In this document: in pieces, positions 26,169 through 36,048 of the stretch
Layout of the letters: every line of letters begins with the position of its first letter
Numbering within the stretch: the stretch's first letter is position 1
Assembly (NCBI RefSeq): GCF_002160325.1
Contig: NZ_NFKJ01000007.1
Location: forward strand, 1-64,000
Reading direction: 5' to 3'
From: Lachnoclostridium sp. An181
GTDB lineage: Bacteria > Bacillota > Clostridia > Lachnospirales > Lachnospiraceae
DNA: 64,000 bases
The notes under the pieces: model-generated
Database searches by the model: none
Told to the model about the DNA's origin: nothing
Seen by the model: only the letters and a program-made list of their open reading frames with translations
Translations under genes and position numbers: made by a program

Positions 26169-27506
26169 TTAAATTTTGTCAAGTTCCTGCACCGGCTCTT
26201 TTTTCTCGATCCAGGCCTTGCTTACTTTTCTGTCCTTCACTTCATCAACTATGATGTTGTACTCTCCGACCGGAATCTTAAAGCTGTCGCCATCCTCCGG
26301 AATCCGTTTCATATAATAGTATACAAATCCATTGAGAGTCTCATAGTCTTCTCCCGGGTTCAACCGGATTCCAGTGACCTCTTCCAGTTCATCAATCTCC
26401 ACATTACCTAGAACTTTCCACTTATTCTCCGCTGTCTGTACGATCGGCTGTTCTTCCGGGGAATCATATTCATCGTAAATATTACCCACAATCTCTTCCA
26501 GTAAATCTTCTATGGTGATGATTCCTGAAATCATACCAAATTCGTCCACCACAACTGCAAAATGTACTTTCTTTTTCTGCATATCATGGAACAGCCTGTC
26601 TGCAGCCATATTCTCAGGCACAAAATAAGCTGTGCGCAAAAGCTTTTTCACATTCCCGGCACCGCCTTTTTGCAGATCCAAAAGGAAATCTTTTGCATTT
26701 AAAATCCCGACAATATTCTCCGGGGTATCCTGGTAAACAGGGAAACGGGACAAGCCGCTTTCCTGAATGATTTTTAAGATTTCTTCCCTGTCCTCATCCA
26801 GAGCGATCTTTACAACATCCGGTGCATGCACCATAACATTGCGGATAGCACTGTCGCCAAGTTCAAACACATTTTCAATCCATTCCTTTTCTTTCTGGTC
26901 GAGAATTCCTTTTTTTTCTCCAAGGTCCACCATCAACCGAATCTCATCCTCCGTGACTTCCTCTTCCTCTGCCTCTGTTTTCATATGCAGCAGCCGCAGC
27001 ATTGCATTGGTGGACAAAGATAAAAATGAAATGATCGGTTTCATGACAACTGAAATCCCGCGGATCACTCCACAGGAAAGTTTTGCTACCTGGTAAGACT
27101 TCTGCATTGCAATTCGTTTTGGAACAAGTTCTCCGAATATCAAAGTAAAATATGACAAGATGCAGGTAATGATGACAACCGAAATCGTATCCAATGTCTT
27201 CATACCGATCGACTGAAATCCTAGATCATAGTAGATCCAATCCACCAAATATCCAGAAAAATTTTCAGCCGCAAAAGCACTTCCCAAAAATCCGGCCATG
27301 GTAATTCCTATCTGGATCGTTGAGAGAAATCCGGCCGGCTCCTCCGCCATCCGAAGAAGACTTTTTGCCTTTTTGTCCCCCTCCTCGGCACTTTTTCTCA
27401 ACATCGGCACATTCAGTGAAATCACTGCAATCTCGGCTGATGCAAAAAATGCATTTAAAAGAATCAAAACAATCTGCAACAGAATCTGACTGGGTATCGA
27501 GTCCAC
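26169..27506 (-). CDS. CNNM/HlyC-CorC family membrane transporter
   Basis: A 445-residue protein: DUF21 membrane domain (about 1-190, with LLNAFFASAEIAVISLN and a GELVPKRIAMQ helix-end motif), two CBS domains (about 205-335, VMVHAPDVVKIALDEDREEILKI and VHFAVVVDEFGMISGIITIEDLLEEIVG), and a C-terminal CorC_HlyC domain (about 350-430, LNPGEDYETLNGFVYY). Family members export magnesium or affect metal tolerance; older databases call them hemolysins. GTG start at 27506 with AAGGAG upstream. Confidence 0.9.
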   Translation of the reverse strand: MDSIPSQILLQIVLILLNAFFASAEIAVISLNVPMLRKSAEEGDKKAKSLLRMAEEPAGFLSTIQIGITMAGFLGSAFAAENFSGYLVDWIYYDLGFQSIGMKTLDTISVVIITCILSYFTLIFGELVPKRIAMQKSYQVAKLSCGVIRGISVVMKPIISFLSLSTNAMLRLLHMKTEAEEEEVTEDEIRLMVDLGEKKGILDQKEKEWIENVFELGDSAIRNVMVHAPDVVKIALDEDREEILKIIQESGLSRFPVYQDTPENIVGILNAKDFLLDLQKGGAGNVKKLLRTAYFVPENMAADRLFHDMQKKKVHFAVVVDEFGMISGIITIEDLLEEIVGNIYDEYDSPEEQPIVQTAENKWKVLGNVEIDELEEVTGIRLNPGEDYETLNGFVYYYMKRIPEDGDSFKIPVGEYNIIVDEVKDRKVSKAWIEKKEPVQELDKI

Positions 27507-27657
27507 GTAACATCACTCCTTTTCTAAATATGAACTCTTATAAATAATAATTTAAAATTGAAACTATCATATGATATACTCCTCAAAAAGTCAAGCACTA
27601 TTTCGCTCCCCAAAATTGTATATATCGCATAAAAAATTCTAAAATTTTATTTTCATA

Positions 27658-27686
27658 TTGTCTATTTTGATAGATTATTGTATAAT
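27658..27686 (+). promoter_or_regulatory. Promoter of the P-loop protein gene
   Basis: TTGTCT (27658-27663), 17-base spacer, TATAAT (27681-27686). Confidence 0.65.
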
Positions 27687-27747
27687 ACAAACAAGATTTA
27701 ATCTTTCAAGAGCAAGTAAAAATACATATAAAAAAGGAGACTTTATT

Positions 27748-28170
27748 ATGGTGAATTTATTAACAGGCCCAAAAGGCAGCGGAAAAACACAACAAATGAT
27801 CGAACTCGCAAACAAAGCCGTAAAAGATTGCAATGGAAATGCTGTATTCATTAAAAAAAGCCACAGGGATACGTACAGCTTATCCTTCAATATTCGTGCC
27901 ATCTGCATGGATGACTACACAACGATCACGAATACAGATGCTTACATCGGTTTCCTCTACGGTATGATAAGCGGAAACAGCGATATTGAATGCATCTTTA
28001 TTGATGGAATTTTGAAACACGCTGATATTTCTCTTCAAAATATCCCTTCCTTTATTGAATCATTAAAGAAAATCTCCCAGGAACATAAAATTGATTTTTA
28101 TGTAAGCGTCAGTGCGAAAAATGACGATTTGTCCAATATCAATATGGATGGCTGCAAAATTTTAAACTAA
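27748..28170 (+). CDS. Small P-loop NTPase, unrecognised
   Basis: A 140-residue protein with Walker A GPKGSGKT at residues 7-14 and a Walker B-like stretch IECIFIDGIL (about 86-95). The lengths and strands (NAVFIKKS, RAICMDDY, DFYVSVSA) suggest a minimal RecA- or thymidine-kinase-like core without accessory domains. AAAGGAG precedes the ATG; codons further upstream in frame have no such site. Own promoter and terminator. Function unknown. Confidence 0.75.
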   Translation: MVNLLTGPKGSGKTQQMIELANKAVKDCNGNAVFIKKSHRDTYSLSFNIRAICMDDYTTITNTDAYIGFLYGMISGNSDIECIFIDGILKHADISLQNIPSFIESLKKISQEHKIDFYVSVSAKNDDLSNINMDGCKILN

Positions 28171-28233
28171 CATTTCGTGTTATCTTGCTCAAAAAAGACG
28201 GAATAAAGAGCAAAAGTTCATTTGCTTAGACTG

Positions 28234-28260
28234 AAAAAGGTGCCATACGGCACCTTTTCT
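28234..28260. terminator. Bidirectional terminator
   Basis: AAAAAGGTGCC-ATAC-GGCACCTTTTCT, compact hairpin between convergent genes. Confidence 0.9.
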
Positions 28261-28266
28261 TCACTT

Positions 28267-29874
28267 CTATTCCTTCAGGATTTCTGTCACTGTATTGGTC
28301 TTTGTCCCTTGTTTATATTTCAGTTTTATCTGGGAACCAACATCGTAACGGATGATATCAATATTCTCAGCAACTGAGACATCGAAAATTTCCTGAGAAT
28401 TCTCCAGCATAATATAATAATGTGAGTTTCCCTCTATAACACTTTGAGCTATTTTTGTGACTGTACCCGAGATTTCCAGCTCATCGGCTGTGTTTTGTCC
28501 ATTCTCTGTGCCAATACCATTTTTTGCAAGCATGTCATGGTACTGCTCTTCGCAGGCGCTTATTGTGTCATCGATGGCTACAACCTGATATTTCGATACA
28601 TTTACCATCGCATATTTTTTGACAAGCCCCGCATCATCCTTCAACGCAATAAAGTATGTCGGTTCCCCGGAAACATTCAAAAGCAGCGGGAATGTAGCCT
28701 TGTATTTCAGATCCTGAACCTGGCCTTCTGCCGATGACATGGCAGATGTCTCAGTAGCTCCCTCCACCGGATAGTATTTTGTCTCCATTGTTCTTTGATT
28801 CATCAGGACAAACCCTACATTGGACTGATCACTTGTGATGGAAGTCACACCTGTATACACCCATACGTCGTCATCAATGGCAAGGAAATTGTATCCCTCA
28901 GTTGTCTTTAGACAGTCTTTTTGTCCAAGAATACTGTTAAAAAATCCATGTTTCAATGTTCCATGATAATTATAGAGCTCTACAAGCAAATCTGCTGAGT
29001 ATGCTCTGTCGATCCACTGTGGTACGTCTTCAATCGCATAATCGACTGTTTCCCCTGTAATTGCATTGCACAGGACAACACGTCCGATCGTCTCTCCTCC
29101 GAACAGTCCGATATTGAACTTCTTCACCGGAGCAATCCAGTACGGAACTCCATCATCATCAATCTCAAAACTTAAGTCATCAAAAATATACGTTGGATAG
29201 CGGAACCGCAAATGACGGTATATGTTCCGGTTAAAGTACTCACTTGTAGAATACTTCATTCCCTCAGACATTTTTACAAGCTCTGTTGTCTGCGTTGTCA
29301 TATCGATCATAATGTAGGCCGGAATACCCTCTTTTCTATTTGTAAACCATTTGATCGGGTTTGCATATTTAAGCGGGGTCACTCTTACTGGTTTTTCTTT
29401 ATAATTGATCTGGCTGTACAGGCTGTCCACCTCAAACTGAGACACCATATCAGACATGCTGCCCATTTTACGGTTACCCAAGATCTCCGCTGACTCCTTG
29501 TCAAGGATTGGAATCTGGTCAAACGTAAGCTCTTCAATATCCTCCGTAAATTTTCCATCTTCCACTTTCAAAAGTTTCTGATATTTCTTCGCGTTTACGA
29601 TCGGTGAGGACAAAAGCGTCCCGATCACATACACAAGGATGAGCAAGAGTAAAAGACCGCCAAGCCCTTTGATTACTTTTGATTCTTTCAATTCGTTTCT
29701 GCCAAGTCGTTTCTTTACTGCATACACAACTGCAATAACAGCCACTGCGGCAAAAATAAAAATCCAAAAATTCGAAGAATGGATATTGATTGCCGGAAGT
29801 GTGATATAGTAGTAAAGAAATGCAACGATGACAACAACTGCAGCGCCCAAAATTTTTCTCCCTAAATGTTTCAT
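28267..29874 (-). CDS. Membrane-anchored protein with large outer domain, unrecognised
   Basis: A 535-residue protein. Three hydrophobic segments lie in the first 110 residues (GAAVVVIVAFLYYYITL, FWIFIFAAVAVIAVVYAV, GGLLLLLILVYVIGTLL) and the remaining 420 or so residues form a soluble, probably extracytoplasmic, beta-rich domain with internal repeats of the type GIPAYIMIDMTTQTTELVKM and YWIAPVKKFNIGLFGGETIG. The end has an OB-like stretch (ELEISGTVTKIAQSVIEGNS). ATG at 29874 chosen for its AAAGGAGG. Widespread in Lachnospiraceae by appearance, function unknown to me. Confidence 0.65.
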   Translation of the reverse strand: MKHLGRKILGAAVVVIVAFLYYYITLPAINIHSSNFWIFIFAAVAVIAVVYAVKKRLGRNELKESKVIKGLGGLLLLLILVYVIGTLLSSPIVNAKKYQKLLKVEDGKFTEDIEELTFDQIPILDKESAEILGNRKMGSMSDMVSQFEVDSLYSQINYKEKPVRVTPLKYANPIKWFTNRKEGIPAYIMIDMTTQTTELVKMSEGMKYSTSEYFNRNIYRHLRFRYPTYIFDDLSFEIDDDGVPYWIAPVKKFNIGLFGGETIGRVVLCNAITGETVDYAIEDVPQWIDRAYSADLLVELYNYHGTLKHGFFNSILGQKDCLKTTEGYNFLAIDDDVWVYTGVTSITSDQSNVGFVLMNQRTMETKYYPVEGATETSAMSSAEGQVQDLKYKATFPLLLNVSGEPTYFIALKDDAGLVKKYAMVNVSKYQVVAIDDTISACEEQYHDMLAKNGIGTENGQNTADELEISGTVTKIAQSVIEGNSHYYIMLENSQEIFDVSVAENIDIIRYDVGSQIKLKYKQGTKTNTVTEILKE

Positions 29875-29912
29875 ATATTCCTCCTTTTCCCTCCATATGG
29901 GATATAAAATTA

Positions 29913-29941
29913 ACTGTAGCAAAGCACCTTGTCTTTGTCAA
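29913..29941 (-). promoter_or_regulatory. Promoter of the membrane-anchored protein gene
   Basis: Minus-strand TTGACA (29936-29941), 17-base spacer, TACAGT (29913-29918). Confidence 0.65.
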
Positions 29942-29979
29942 ATAAACCGACAGTATTTATTTAAATTTTATAATATTAA

Positions 29980-30007
29980 AAGGGGCGCTGTCAGTCACAG
30001 CGCCTCT
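29980..30007 (-). terminator. Terminator of the EF-G-like gene
   Basis: AGAGGCGCTGT and ACAGCGCCCCT form a stem around GACTG on the minus strand, with TTTTAATATT after it. Confidence 0.75.
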
Positions 30008-30034
30008 TATCATCTATTATGCTCTCATTCTCTT

Positions 30035-32110
30035 TTACTCTTCAGCTGCACGTTTTGCAACTTCCTTTTCCTGTACATCGGACGGAGCCTGCTCATAGCG
30101 TGCAAACGTATATTCAAAAGTACCTCTTCCTCCTGTCATGGAACGGAGAACCGTGCAGTAACCGAACATTTCCATCATAGGCACATCGGCTTCAATAATC
30201 TGTCCTCCTCCGTGAATCGGTGTCATGCCGAGCACACGTCCTCTTCTTTTATTCAAATCTCCCATGACATCGCCGGTATATTCGTCCGGAACCGTAACCT
30301 TTACGCTTGCGATCGGCTCCAGAAGAACTGGTGAGGCTTCCATGAATCCTTTTTTAAATGCCTGGATGGTCGCAGTTTTGAACGCCATCTCTGAAGAATC
30401 CACCGGATGATAGGAACCATCATAGAGAACTGCTTTTACGCCGACAACCGGATACCCCACCATAGGTCCTTTCAGAACGGACTCCTGAAGCCCTTTTTCC
30501 ACAGCAGGGAAGTAATTCTTTGGCACTGCACCTCCGACTACCTCTTCCTCGAATACAAATGGAGTTTCCAAGTCTCCGGACGGTTCAAATCTCATCTTGA
30601 CATGTCCATATTGGCCGTGTCCTCCGGACTGTTTCTTATATTTACTGTCCACATCTGATTTCTTGCGAATCGTTTCCCTAAATGCTACTTTCGGCACTTC
30701 CAGTGCAACTTCCACTTTATATCTTGCCGCAAGCTTGCTCACTGCAATCTCAAGATGCTGGTCTCCCATTCCATAGAGAAGGCTTTGACGGTTCTCGCTG
30801 TCATTTACAGCCTTCAATGTGATATCCTCTGTCACCATCTTGGCTAAAGCCTGGGAAACTTTGTCCTCATCTCCTTTTGTCTTCACCACATATCTCATAT
30901 ATGTATATGGCTGGGAATACTCTGTCTTCTGATATACGATCTGCGCAGATTTTGCTGATAAGGTATCTCCTGTTTTTGCCGTTGACAATTTTGCAATGGC
31001 ACCGATATCTCCAGCGTGCAGCTCCGGCACTTCCACAGGTTTATTTCCGCACATGGTGTAGAGCTTATTGAGTTTTTCTTCTGTCTCGGAGGTCGCATTG
31101 AAGAGGGAATCCTCTCCTTTCAAAACGCCTGAGCACACTTTTATGAAGGAATACTTTCCAATAAATGGGTCTACCATTGTCTTGAATACATAAGCACTTT
31201 TTGCTTTTGCAAAATCATAGTTGGCCTCAAAAATTTCGTTGGTCGTACGTTTGATTCCTACGCATGCCCTCTTGTCAGGACTTGGGAAAAATCTTACGAT
31301 ATCGGAGAGAAGGTTTGCCACTCCCTGTGCCTGGATATTGGATCCCATTCCAATCGGAACGATACTGCCGTCCATAACATTCGTTCGCAGTGCAGCCCTG
31401 ATCTCCTCTATAGAAAATTCCTCACCTGCAAAATATCTTTCCATGAATTCATCACTTGTCTCTGCCACTGCCTCGAGCAGTTTTTCGCGGCACTGTTCTG
31501 CATTTGGAAGACAATAATCCGGAATCTCACACTCTTCTCTTTTTCCGACTCCGGTGAAACGTCTTCCCGCATATTTGATGATATTGACATATCCTACAAA
31601 TTTTTCATTTTCACGGATCGGAATCTCACGCGGTGCAATAACCTTTCCGTACCTTTCCGTCATGTCTTCCACAACCTGCCTGAAACTTGCGTCATCCACA
31701 TCCATGTCTGTCACATAGACCATACGAGGAAGTTTATACTTGTCACACAACTCCCATGCCTTTTCCGTTCCGACTTCCACACCTGCTTTTCCGGAAACAA
31801 CAATAATCGCGGCATCCGCTGCGCTCACTGCTTCCTCCACTTCACCTACAAAGTCAAAGTAACCAGGGGTGTCCAGAATATTGATCTTTGCTTTTTCCCA
31901 TTCAATCGGAATCAAACTGGTGCTGATCGAGAATTCACGTTTTTGTTCTTCTTTATCAAAATCGCTGACCGTATTGTGTTCTGTTATCTTCCCCATACGG
32001 TTTACGGCTCCTGATACGTACAGCATTGCTTCTACAAGACTGGTTTTTCCGCATCCTCCATGTCCTAAAAGGACCACATTACGAATCTCATCTGTTCTGT
32101 AAACTTTCAT
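30035..32110 (-). CDS. EF-G-like translation factor GTPase (EF-G paralog)
   Basis: A 691-residue protein with the full five-domain EF-G layout. P-loop GHGGCGKT (16-23) and DTPGYFDF (80-87) are intact, but the G4 position that gives guanine specificity (NKxD) reads TDMD (134-137). Domain IV has the SGGHGQYGHVKMRFEPS stretch and domain V LRSMTGGRGTFEYTFARYEQAP. It matches the EF-G2-like paralogs common in Clostridia rather than the essential fusA, which normally lies in the str operon. Its role in translation is not settled. Ribosome-binding site AGGAGG. Confidence 0.88.
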   Translation of the reverse strand: MKVYRTDEIRNVVLLGHGGCGKTSLVEAMLYVSGAVNRMGKITEHNTVSDFDKEEQKREFSISTSLIPIEWEKAKINILDTPGYFDFVGEVEEAVSAADAAIIVVSGKAGVEVGTEKAWELCDKYKLPRMVYVTDMDVDDASFRQVVEDMTERYGKVIAPREIPIRENEKFVGYVNIIKYAGRRFTGVGKREECEIPDYCLPNAEQCREKLLEAVAETSDEFMERYFAGEEFSIEEIRAALRTNVMDGSIVPIGMGSNIQAQGVANLLSDIVRFFPSPDKRACVGIKRTTNEIFEANYDFAKAKSAYVFKTMVDPFIGKYSFIKVCSGVLKGEDSLFNATSETEEKLNKLYTMCGNKPVEVPELHAGDIGAIAKLSTAKTGDTLSAKSAQIVYQKTEYSQPYTYMRYVVKTKGDEDKVSQALAKMVTEDITLKAVNDSENRQSLLYGMGDQHLEIAVSKLAARYKVEVALEVPKVAFRETIRKKSDVDSKYKKQSGGHGQYGHVKMRFEPSGDLETPFVFEEEVVGGAVPKNYFPAVEKGLQESVLKGPMVGYPVVGVKAVLYDGSYHPVDSSEMAFKTATIQAFKKGFMEASPVLLEPIASVKVTVPDEYTGDVMGDLNKRRGRVLGMTPIHGGGQIIEADVPMMEMFGYCTVLRSMTGGRGTFEYTFARYEQAPSDVQEKEVAKRAAEE

Positions 32111-32249
32111 ATTAGTGCTGCCTCCTTACCGGTTGTATTTCATGGGTATATTTTACTAAAATAATTACTTATTTACAAGTCTTTTATGCAATTCACACAA
32201 ATTTTATTCTCTTGTCCCTTTTTACTTTTCCACTTTAAAGCATCACAGA

Positions 32250-32278
32250 TTGACATTTCCATTAAATTCTTATACAAT
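32250..32278 (+). promoter_or_regulatory. Promoter of the tyrA-aroA operon
   Basis: TTGACA (32250-32255), 17-base spacer, TACAAT (32273-32278): near-consensus sigma-A promoter. Confidence 0.8.
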
Positions 32279-32319
32279 AAAACAATCACAAAACAAGACA
32301 GAAAGGATGGAATAAAATC

Positions 32320-33414
32320 ATGAAAAGAATAGGATTCATCGGACTTGGTCTCATCGGCGGCTCTATTGCAAAGGCAATCCGCCAGTATTATCCTGATGAC
32401 TATGAATTGGCCGCTTTTGACAAGAGCAGAGAAACACTGGCTCTTGCGGTCCAGGAAAATATTATTGACATCTCCTGCTCCTCTATCGACGAAAATTTCC
32501 GGCACTGCAGCTACATTTTTCTCTGCGCCCCGGTTTCCTATAATAATGCGTATTTAAAACAGCTTGCTCCTTACCTTACAGAGGACACCATTCTCACTGA
32601 TGTGGGAAGTGTGAAAACTTCCATCCACGAGGAAATAAAACAGCTTGGACTTGAGCAGTATTTCATCGGCGGACATCCCATGGCAGGTTCTGAAAAAACA
32701 GGTTTTTCAAACGCAAAGGCCGTGCTGATCGAGAACGCATACTACATCCTCACACCGACAGAGAAGACTGATCCAAAAAAAGTGGAAGAATACCGCTCTT
32801 TTGTGGAATCACTGCACGCTCTGCCTCTTGTTTTGAATTACAAAGAGCACGATTATGTGACCGGAACGATCAGTCATCTGCCTCACATTATCGCATCAGG
32901 TCTTGTCAACTTCGTGCACGATACCGATACAAAGGACGGACTGATGAAACTTCTTGCAGCCGGGGGATTTAAGGATATCACAAGGATCGCCTCCTCATCG
33001 CCTGTCATGTGGCAGCAGATCTGCTTGAAGAATAAACAAAATCTCCTGGAAATTCTTGGGCGCTATATCGACTCTTTAAATAATGCAAAAAAGCTGATTC
33101 TGGACAGCAATGAGGAGGGACTGTACCATCTTTTCTCCTCGTCCAAAGATTACAGGGACTCCTTGCCTGACGGCTCTTTGGGTCCTATCAAAAAACTGTT
33201 TGCTGTGTACTGCGATATCGTGGACGAGGCGGGTGGCATCGCAACGATTGCGACCATCCTTGCGTCAAACAACATCAGTATCAAAAATATTGGTATTCTG
33301 CACAACCGTGAATTTGAAGAAGGTGTGTTGAAGATCGAGTTCTACGATGAGGCCTCCTCACACAAAGCAGCATCCGTACTTCAAAGGCACCGTTATATTA
33401 TATATGAACGCTAA
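32320..33414 (+). CDS. tyrA: Prephenate dehydrogenase with ACT domain
   Basis: A 364-residue enzyme making 4-hydroxyphenylpyruvate for tyrosine. N-terminal NAD-binding fold with GLGLIGGS, then the GGHPMAGSEKTGF active-site loop and TGTISHLPHIIASGLV. The C-terminal ACT domain (about 292-360, GGIATIATILASNNISIKNIGILHNREFEEG) suggests feedback control by tyrosine or phenylalanine. AAAGGATGG precedes the ATG. aroA follows 26 bases after the stop. Confidence 0.94.
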   Translation: MKRIGFIGLGLIGGSIAKAIRQYYPDDYELAAFDKSRETLALAVQENIIDISCSSIDENFRHCSYIFLCAPVSYNNAYLKQLAPYLTEDTILTDVGSVKTSIHEEIKQLGLEQYFIGGHPMAGSEKTGFSNAKAVLIENAYYILTPTEKTDPKKVEEYRSFVESLHALPLVLNYKEHDYVTGTISHLPHIIASGLVNFVHDTDTKDGLMKLLAAGGFKDITRIASSSPVMWQQICLKNKQNLLEILGRYIDSLNNAKKLILDSNEEGLYHLFSSSKDYRDSLPDGSLGPIKKLFAVYCDIVDEAGGIATIATILASNNISIKNIGILHNREFEEGVLKIEFYDEASSHKAASVLQRHRYIIYER

Positions 33415-33440
33415 CTATTCAATTATGGAAAGGAGTATTT

Positions 33441-34739
33441 ATGAAACTAGAGAAAGCAAAAGCATTAAACGGAGAAATCACGGTTCCCGGAGATAAATCC
33501 ATTTCCCACCGCGCTGTCATGTTTGGCGCCATCGCAAAAGGCACCACGGAAATTTCCGGATTTTTAAACGGAGCTGACTGTCTTTCCACAATTCGATGTT
33601 TTCGGAAAATGGGGATTGAGATTGAAAATACAGATGACCATGTTCTTGTCCATGGCAAAGGACTGCACGGACTTTCTGCACCTTTGGACACTTTGGATAC
33701 CGGAAACAGCGGTACAACGACAAGGCTTCTTTCAGGAATTTTAGCCGGACAGAATTTCTCTACCGTACTCTCTGGAGATGCCTCTTTAAATTCCCGCCCT
33801 ATGGGGCGCATCATAAAGCCTTTGTCTGCCATGGGGGCAGATATTAAAAGTCTGAACAGCAATGACTGTGCTCCGCTTCAGATTTCGCCAAGTACTCTTC
33901 ACGGGATCCACTATCAGTCCCCTGTTGCTTCAGCGCAGGTGAAATCTGCCTGCCTTCTTGCAGGACTCTACGCACAAGGAGAGACTTGGGTCACAGAGCC
34001 GGCGCTGTCAAGAAACCACACAGAGCTGATGCTGAAACAATTTGGAGCATCCATCACTTCCACTGTTTCACCGGATACGAAACATGCAACCGCCAAAGTC
34101 ATGCCTTGCAAAGAACTTTACGCACAGAAAATTCTAGTTCCGGGGGATATTTCATCCGCAGCCTATTTTATTGCAGCAGGACTTCTCGTACCGGACTCAG
34201 AAATCCTCATCAAAAATGTGGGAATCAATCCCACCAGAGCAGGTATTTTGAAGGTTTGCCAAATGATGGGTGCTGACATTACCTATCTCAATCAGAGTAC
34301 ATACGGCGAACCGGTAGCTGACCTTCTCGTAAAAACAAGTGTGCTCTCCGGCACTACCATTGAAGGCGATATCATCCCGACTTTGATCGATGAAATTCCG
34401 ATCATCGCGGTCATGGCCGCATGCGCACAGGGAACCACTGTCATCAAGAACGCGGCGGAGCTGAAGGTAAAAGAAACGGACCGTATCTTTACGATCACAG
34501 AAAACCTGATGAATATGGGGGTGGACATCACACCGACTGCGGACGGAATGATCATCAAAGGCGGATCTCCTCTGAAAGGCGCTACGCTCAACAGTTACAT
34601 GGACCACAGGATTGCCATGGCGTTTTCCATTGCAGCCCTCACCGCACAGGGGACCACAACGATCGAAAACGATTCTTGTGTCGATGTCTCCTATCCGTCT
34701 TTCTACGAAACTTTGGATTCTTTGATGATTTTCCATTAA
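33441..34739 (+). CDS. aroA: 3-phosphoshikimate 1-carboxyvinyltransferase (EPSP synthase)
   Basis: A 432-residue shikimate-pathway enzyme. Key blocks: PGDKSISHRAVMFGAIAKG, LDTGNSGTTTRLLSGIL, DASLNSRPMGR, SAQVKSACLLAGLYA, PGDISSAAYFIAAG, and KVKETDRI with DHRIAMAF at the end. GDKSxSHR and NSGTTxR follow the family consensus. Second gene of the operon with tyrA; AAAGGAG precedes the ATG. Confidence 0.95.
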   Translation: MKLEKAKALNGEITVPGDKSISHRAVMFGAIAKGTTEISGFLNGADCLSTIRCFRKMGIEIENTDDHVLVHGKGLHGLSAPLDTLDTGNSGTTTRLLSGILAGQNFSTVLSGDASLNSRPMGRIIKPLSAMGADIKSLNSNDCAPLQISPSTLHGIHYQSPVASAQVKSACLLAGLYAQGETWVTEPALSRNHTELMLKQFGASITSTVSPDTKHATAKVMPCKELYAQKILVPGDISSAAYFIAAGLLVPDSEILIKNVGINPTRAGILKVCQMMGADITYLNQSTYGEPVADLLVKTSVLSGTTIEGDIIPTLIDEIPIIAVMAACAQGTTVIKNAAELKVKETDRIFTITENLMNMGVDITPTADGMIIKGGSPLKGATLNSYMDHRIAMAFSIAALTAQGTTTIENDSCVDVSYPSFYETLDSLMIFH

Positions 34740-34833
34740 AAATTGACGGAATTTTTGTATTTTTTTCTCTTGATGATCCAAAAATAGAGTTTTAGAATAT
34801 AAGGTGAGATTAAAATGACTGGAGGGAATAGAC

Positions 34834-35991
34834 TTGGAAAACATTTTAGTAACCTTTTTAAAGAAATTTACAGATTATCCATTTAAGGTCATTCTGGACG
34901 GTAAGGAGTACATGATCGGCGAAGGCAATCCTGAATTTACCGTACATTTCAAAAAACCTATCTCCAAGACAAAACTTCTGACCAGTACATCACTGGCCCT
35001 TGGCGAGGCCTACATGGACGGCGATTTGGAAATCGAGGGAGATCTGTATTACGCTCTTGACCATTTTCTGGGTCAGCTTGGCAAATTTTCCACAGATGAA
35101 TCTGCACTCAAAAAGATCATGCATTCTTCTGTTTCTAAGAAAAATCAGGAAAAAGAAGTGACTTCCCATTATGATATCGGGAATGATTTCTACAAACTTT
35201 GGCTGGATGAGACTATGAGTTACTCCTGCGGCTATTTCCGCCATCCTGACGATACGCTTTATCAGGCTCAGGTAAACAAAGTCGATTATATTCTGCAAAA
35301 ACTGAATCTGAAAGAGGGAATGTCACTTCTCGATATTGGCTGTGGATGGGGATTCCTTTTGATCGAAGCAGCAAAGAAATATAAGATCAATGGTGTCGGC
35401 ATTACTCTCAGTCATGAGCAGGCGAAAGAATTTGAACGCCGCATTGAGGAGGAAGGACTTCAGGACTGTCTGAAAGTAGAAATCATGGATTACCGGGATC
35501 TTCCAAAGAGCGGCTATCAGTTTGACCGTGTGGTAAGTGTGGGCATGGTGGAACATGTGGGGCGTCCGAATTATCAGCTCTTTATTGACTGCGTGAATGC
35601 GGTGCTCAAAAAAGGCGGCGTCTTCCTGCTCCACTTTATCAGCGCACTCAAAGAGCATGCAGGGGATCCGTGGATCAAAAAATATATTTTCCCGGGCGGA
35701 ACCGTTCCAAGCCTGCGTGAAATCCTCTCCTGCATGGCGGAAGATGACTTCCACACCATGGATGTGGAAAATCTAAGACTGCACTACAACAAAACACTGT
35801 TGTGCTGGGCAGATAATTTCCATAAACACATGGAAGAAGAAAAAAAGATGTTTGACGAAAGGTTTCTGCGCATGTGGGATTTGTACCTGAATGCCTGCGC
35901 TGCAACTTTCCACAATGGCATCATCGACATCCACCAAATCCTTGCCACAAAAGGAATCAACAATGATTTCCCGATGGTTCGGTGGTACTAA
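34834..35991 (+). CDS. cfa: Cyclopropane-fatty-acyl-phospholipid synthase
   Basis: A 385-residue SAM-dependent enzyme that adds a methylene bridge to unsaturated phospholipid chains. The SAM motif LLDIGCGWGFLLIEAA, the VVSVGMVEHVG block and the SHYDIGNDFYKLWLDETMSYSCGYF segment are typical. TTG start at 34834 with GGAGGG seven bases upstream; no better ATG lies near. Membrane modification of this kind helps against acid and stress. Probably separate from aroA, which ends 94 bases earlier. Confidence 0.93.
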   Translation: MENILVTFLKKFTDYPFKVILDGKEYMIGEGNPEFTVHFKKPISKTKLLTSTSLALGEAYMDGDLEIEGDLYYALDHFLGQLGKFSTDESALKKIMHSSVSKKNQEKEVTSHYDIGNDFYKLWLDETMSYSCGYFRHPDDTLYQAQVNKVDYILQKLNLKEGMSLLDIGCGWGFLLIEAAKKYKINGVGITLSHEQAKEFERRIEEEGLQDCLKVEIMDYRDLPKSGYQFDRVVSVGMVEHVGRPNYQLFIDCVNAVLKKGGVFLLHFISALKEHAGDPWIKKYIFPGGTVPSLREILSCMAEDDFHTMDVENLRLHYNKTLLCWADNFHKHMEEEKKMFDERFLRMWDLYLNACAATFHNGIIDIHQILATKGINNDFPMVRWY

Positions 35992-35998
35992 TATTCCA

Positions 35999-36048
35999 AA
36001 TAAAAAGGCATGGATGTTCAGTTTTCACTGATGACCATGCCTTTTTTT
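35999..36048. terminator. Bidirectional terminator between cfa and ald
   Basis: AAAAAGGCATGG and CCATGCCTTTTT pair across a 20-base loop, T-runs on both sides. Confidence 0.8.
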
